In this document: positions 4,885 through 6,857 of the stretch, in pieces | Position numbering within the stretch: the first letter of the stretch is position 1 | How the letters are laid out: every line of letters begins with the position of its first letter | Assembly (NCBI GenBank): GCA_002749135.1 | Contig: NVVY01000016.1 | Location: forward strand, 21,868-28,724 | Origin: Alphaproteobacteria bacterium | Lineage (GTDB): Bacteria > Pseudomonadota > Alphaproteobacteria > Sphingomonadales > Emcibacteraceae | Length of the DNA stretch: 6,857 bases | Direction: 5' to 3' | The notes under the pieces: generated by a model | The model's input: the letters and a program-made list of their open reading frames with translations, nothing else | Databases searched by the model: none | Told to the model about the DNA's origin: nothing | Translations under genes and position numbers: made by a program

Positions 4885-5718
4885 TTATGAATAGGGGGGG
4901 TGATGGAACCCCTTGGGTGATGTGGTAAAGACCTCAACCCCGTCCCTGGTTACGGCCATGCTATGCTCGAACTGGGCAGACAGCGATTTGTCACGGGTGA
5001 CGGCGGTCCAGCCATCGCTCAGGACTTTTACGTCCGGTCGGCCCAAATTGATCATCGGCTCAATGGTGAAAAACATGCCTTCTTTCAGCTCCGGTCCTTC
5101 GCCCGGCTTGCCGTAATGCATGATATTGGGCGCGTCATGGAAGACCCGGCCCAATCCGTGCCCGCAGAATACCTCCACCACGCCGCAACGCTCCGCCTCG
5201 GCATAGGTTTGAATGGCATGACCAATATCGCCAACCGTGGCCCCGGGCCGGACGGCGGCAATACCGCGCATCAGACATTCATAGGTAATGTCAACCAGCC
5301 GTTTCGCCTTGATGGACGCTGGCCCGGCGAAATACATGCGGCTGCTGTCCCCGTACCAGCCCTCCAGAATGACCGTTACATCAATATTGATAATATCGCC
5401 TTTTTTAAGATTCTTCGGCCCCGGAATACCATGGCAGACCACATGATTGATCGAGGTGCAGATGGATTTGGGAAACCCCCGGTAATTGAGCGGCGCACTG
5501 ATGGCGTTACGGGCGGTGACAAAGTCAGCACAGAGCCGATCCAGCTCATCAGTGGTCACACCGGGCTTAACATATTCCGTGATCATATCCAGCGTTTCCG
5601 CCGCCAGCCGTCCGGCGCGGCGCATCCCGTCGTAGTCGGCGGGGTCATATATTTTTATGGCATTACCCGATGTGGCGTCCGTATTACTTGCTCTGATATA
5701 TTTCATGCTCTTATCCAT
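4885..5718 (-). CDS. map: Type I methionine aminopeptidase
   Basis: The enzyme removes the initiator Met from nascent proteins and is essential in most bacteria. All expected ligands are present (numbering from ATG 5718, 277 residues): His96 in VVCHGIP, Asp113 in INIDVTVI, Asp124 in YGDSSRMY, His187 in CGHGLGR, Glu220 in FTIEPMI and Glu251 in [25 protein letters not shown] is the standard substrate-pocket block. The ATG at 5718 overlaps the sfsA stop as TAATG, suggesting translational coupling. A second ATG four codons later (5706), behind GGATAAGAG, is equally plausible and would give 273 residues. The open frame extends to 5784, but that part overlaps sfsA and is not family-like. About 25 residues precede the core, slightly longer than the E. 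coli enzyme. Confidence 0.97.
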   Translation of the reverse strand: MDKSMKYIRASNTDATSGNAIKIYDPADYDGMRRAGRLAAETLDMITEYVKPGVTTDELDRLCADFVTARNAISAPLNYRGFPKSICTSINHVVCHGIPGPKNLKKGDIINIDVTVILEGWYGDSSRMYFAGPASIKAKRLVDITYECLMRGIAAVRPGATVGDIGHAIQTYAEAERCGVVEVFCGHGLGRVFHDAPNIMHYGKPGEGPELKEGMFFTIEPMINLGRPDVKVLSDGWTAVTRDKSLSAQFEHSMAVTRDGVEVFTTSPKGFHHPPYS

Positions 5719-6425
5719 TATAGGCGAATGGGGATTCGCGCCTCTACTATAATCTCTTTGGGGGATAAATGACAACCGTAACAAACCGCCTCTACCCCGT
5801 TATGAAGGGCGCTGTCCAATGCTGCTTTATAGGTGGGGTCAAGGTCATCGGCGATGCGAAATTCCGTGCAGTCATTCCGCTGAATCAGGTAAACCATTAT
5901 GGCGCGATGCCCGTCGGCAACCATTTGCGACAGCTCCTTGAGGTGCTTTGTGCCGCGTGCGGTGACGGAATCGGGAAATTCAGCAATAGTTTTTGTACGG
6001 GACAGGGTGACGCTTTTGACCTCCACATAACAATCAGCCTCACCCATTGCGCCGCCAGACAGGAAAATATCGATACGGCTGTTCTGGCCGTATTTCATTT
6101 CCCGGCGCAAATTTTGATAGCCCTCAAGCTCGCTAATGGTACCGTCCTGAATCGCGTCCTGTACCAGCCTGTTGGGATGGGCGGTATTGATGCCCACAAG
6201 GCAGTCCTCCACCTCCACCAATTCCCATTTATAGCGCAGCTTGGCCTTGGGGTTGGTTTGGGGCGATAGCCAGACTGGATTGCCCGCGTCCTTCAGCCCC
6301 ATCATGGACCCGGAATTGGCGCAATGGGCGGTCACCATTTCACCATTATCCAATTGGACGTCGGCCAGAAAACGCTTATAACGTTTTATCAACCGGCCGC
6401 GTAAAAGGTTATGTTCAAATTTCAT
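5718..6425 (-). CDS. sfsA: SfsA, PD-(D/E)XK-type nuclease (sugar fermentation stimulation protein homologue)
   Basis: At 235 residues from ATG 6425, this is the normal SfsA length. MKFEHNLLRGRLIKRYKRFLADV is split by function: an OB-like nucleic-acid-binding start with the RYKRF motif, then HCANSGSM (about 34-41) and GINTAHPNRLV (about 78-88). The nuclease core is SRIDIF (Asp119) and CYVEVKSVTL (Glu135, Lys137). SfsA was first found as a gene boosting maltose use in E. coli and is now usually annotated as a DNA/RNA nuclease; its physiological substrate is not settled. The longer open frame (to 6557) would run into the divergent cinA gene and is rejected. There is no clear ribosome site, and the predicted -10 ends only 7 nt before the ATG, so translation may be leaderless. 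The stop overlaps the map start. Confidence 0.95.
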   Translation of the reverse strand: MKFEHNLLRGRLIKRYKRFLADVQLDNGEMVTAHCANSGSMMGLKDAGNPVWLSPQTNPKAKLRYKWELVEVEDCLVGINTAHPNRLVQDAIQDGTISELEGYQNLRREMKYGQNSRIDIFLSGGAMGEADCYVEVKSVTLSRTKTIAEFPDSVTARGTKHLKELSQMVADGHRAIMVYLIQRNDCTEFRIADDLDPTYKAALDSALHNGVEAVCYGCHLSPKEIIVEARIPIRL

Positions 6426-6432
6426 GAAGCAG

Positions 6433-6461
6433 GGTATAGTGAGAAACAGCCCTGAAAGCAA
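6433..6461 (-). promoter_or_regulatory. Predicted promoter of sfsA-map-radC, with a symmetrical -10
   Basis: On the minus strand, TTGCTT (6461-6456, 3/6) and TATACC (6438-6433, 4/6) have a 17-bp spacer. Transcription would start at or next to the A of the sfsA ATG. The same bases read on the plus strand give TATAGT (6435-6440, 5/6), a possible -10 for a rightward transcript into cinA, with only a poor -35 (TGTTCA, 6412-6417). The two divergent genes, 52 bp apart, may share this element. Confidence 0.4.
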
Positions 6462-6477
6462 ACAAGAAGCATTATTA

Positions 6478-6857
6478 ATGACCGAAGTAAAGACCGTTAC
6501 CGCCAGCATGATTATCATCGGGGATGAGATATTATCCGGGCGGACAAAGGATGCCAATCTGACCCATCTGTCCCTATGGCTGAACCGTATGGGGGTTCAG
6601 ATGAGAGAGGTCCGGGTCATTCCAGATGTGGGGCAGGTGATACAGGATACGGTGAATGACTTGCGCCATGGTTATGACTATGTCTTTACCACCGGCGGCA
6701 TAGGCCCGACCCATGATGACATTACGGCGGAAAATGTGGCAAAAGCCTTTGATGTGCCGTTCGTGCAAAGCGCAGAATCGCTGGCCTTGCTGAAAAAGCA
6801 TTACGGCACTCAAAAAATATCCGATGCCCGCCTGCGCATGACCATGATCCCAAAAGG
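6478..6857 (+). CDS. CinA/MoaB-fold (molybdopterin-binding-like) protein, 3' truncated by the window
   Basis: The reading frame from ATG 6478 is open to the right edge (126 full codons). The N-terminus TASMIIIGDEILSGRTKDAN and YVFTTGGIGPTHDDITAENVAKAF are the two hallmark blocks of the MoCF/CinA N-terminal domain: GDEIL.G...D.N and the TTGG.GPT.DD loop. E. coli MoeA and MogA use this fold to bind molybdopterin. CinA proteins combine it with nicotinamide-mononucleotide deamidase or ADP-ribose pyrophosphatase activity. Alphaproteobacteria often have a stand-alone version of about 250 residues next to sfsA and map, which fits here, but the missing C-terminus means a full CinA cannot be excluded. 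AGAAG lies about 9 nt before the ATG. It is divergent from sfsA. Confidence 0.93.
   Translation, partial: MTEVKTVTASMIIIGDEILSGRTKDANLTHLSLWLNRMGVQMREVRVIPDVGQVIQDTVNDLRHGYDYVFTTGGIGPTHDDITAENVAKAFDVPFVQSAESLALLKKHYGTQKISDARLRMTMIPK

Noticed and set aside
4963..5772. Long plus-strand frame of 269 codons
   Set aside because: It is antisense to map over its full length; all conserved residues are on the minus strand. The other long plus-strand frames over hrcA, grpE, radC and sfsA are shadows for the same reason.
5719..5784. Upstream extension of map by 22 codons
   Set aside because: It lies inside sfsA; the ATG at the TAATG overlap or the one four codons later fits the family length.
6426..6557. 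Upstream extension of sfsA by 44 codons
   Set aside because: It would overlap the start of the well-supported cinA-like gene, and the family starts at MKFEH.

Overview
The window looks like the chromosome of an alphaproteobacterium of moderate GC. The protein families, the divergent cinA / sfsA-map-radC arrangement, the hrcA-grpE pair and two full CtrA-type boxes (TTAA-N7-TTAA) all point that way; the genus cannot be read from the sequence.

Layout. (1) 1-1500, +: the 3' part of a bifunctional acyltransferase, with a lysophospholipid-acyltransferase domain followed by an OlsB/hemolysin-like N-acyltransferase domain. This resembles OlsF-type ornithine-lipid synthases. It converges, with a 4-nt gap, on (2) the minus-strand heat-shock pair hrcA (3161-2109) and grpE (2092-1505). 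(3) 3162-3984 is the accessory part. It holds the hrcA promoter, a 50-bp near-perfect inverted repeat, a short unrecognised coding remnant, and the ruins of a type II-C CRISPR-Cas9 locus. (4) Two CtrA boxes flank the promoter of a 47-codon membrane-peptide gene (3984-3841, -). (5) A tight minus-strand operon sfsA-map-radC (6425-4181) follows, with TAATG coupling between sfsA and map. (6) The 5' part of a CinA/MoaB-fold gene (6478 to the right edge, +) is divergent from sfsA.

The main discovery is the dead CRISPR locus. A plus-strand reading frame at 3548 starts like a II-C Cas9: RuvC-I with its catalytic Asp, the IASVG motif, then the ALPRR arginine-rich bridge helix. The invariant Trp codon after IASVG has become TAG, the frame stops at 3742, and a second Cas9 segment from the recognition lobe (RNNPGAYNHTV...FARQKDFG) resumes at once in another frame. 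About 130-140 codons are missing between them, and everything downstream (the rest of cas9, cas1, cas2, the array) is absent. Immediately upstream, on the opposite strand, is what looks like a complete tracrRNA gene: a -35/-10 promoter, an anti-repeat, a small hairpin after UAAGG, and a strong hairpin ending in U6. Its architecture matches the Neisseria II-C tracrRNA. The RNA gene therefore seems better preserved than the protein gene it served.

The other genes are ordinary housekeeping functions: N-terminal Met removal (map), a PD-(D/E)XK nuclease (sfsA), a JAMM-domain RadC, the DnaK exchange factor GrpE and the heat-shock repressor HrcA. No CIRCE operator, IS element, tRNA, rRNA or CRISPR array is visible.
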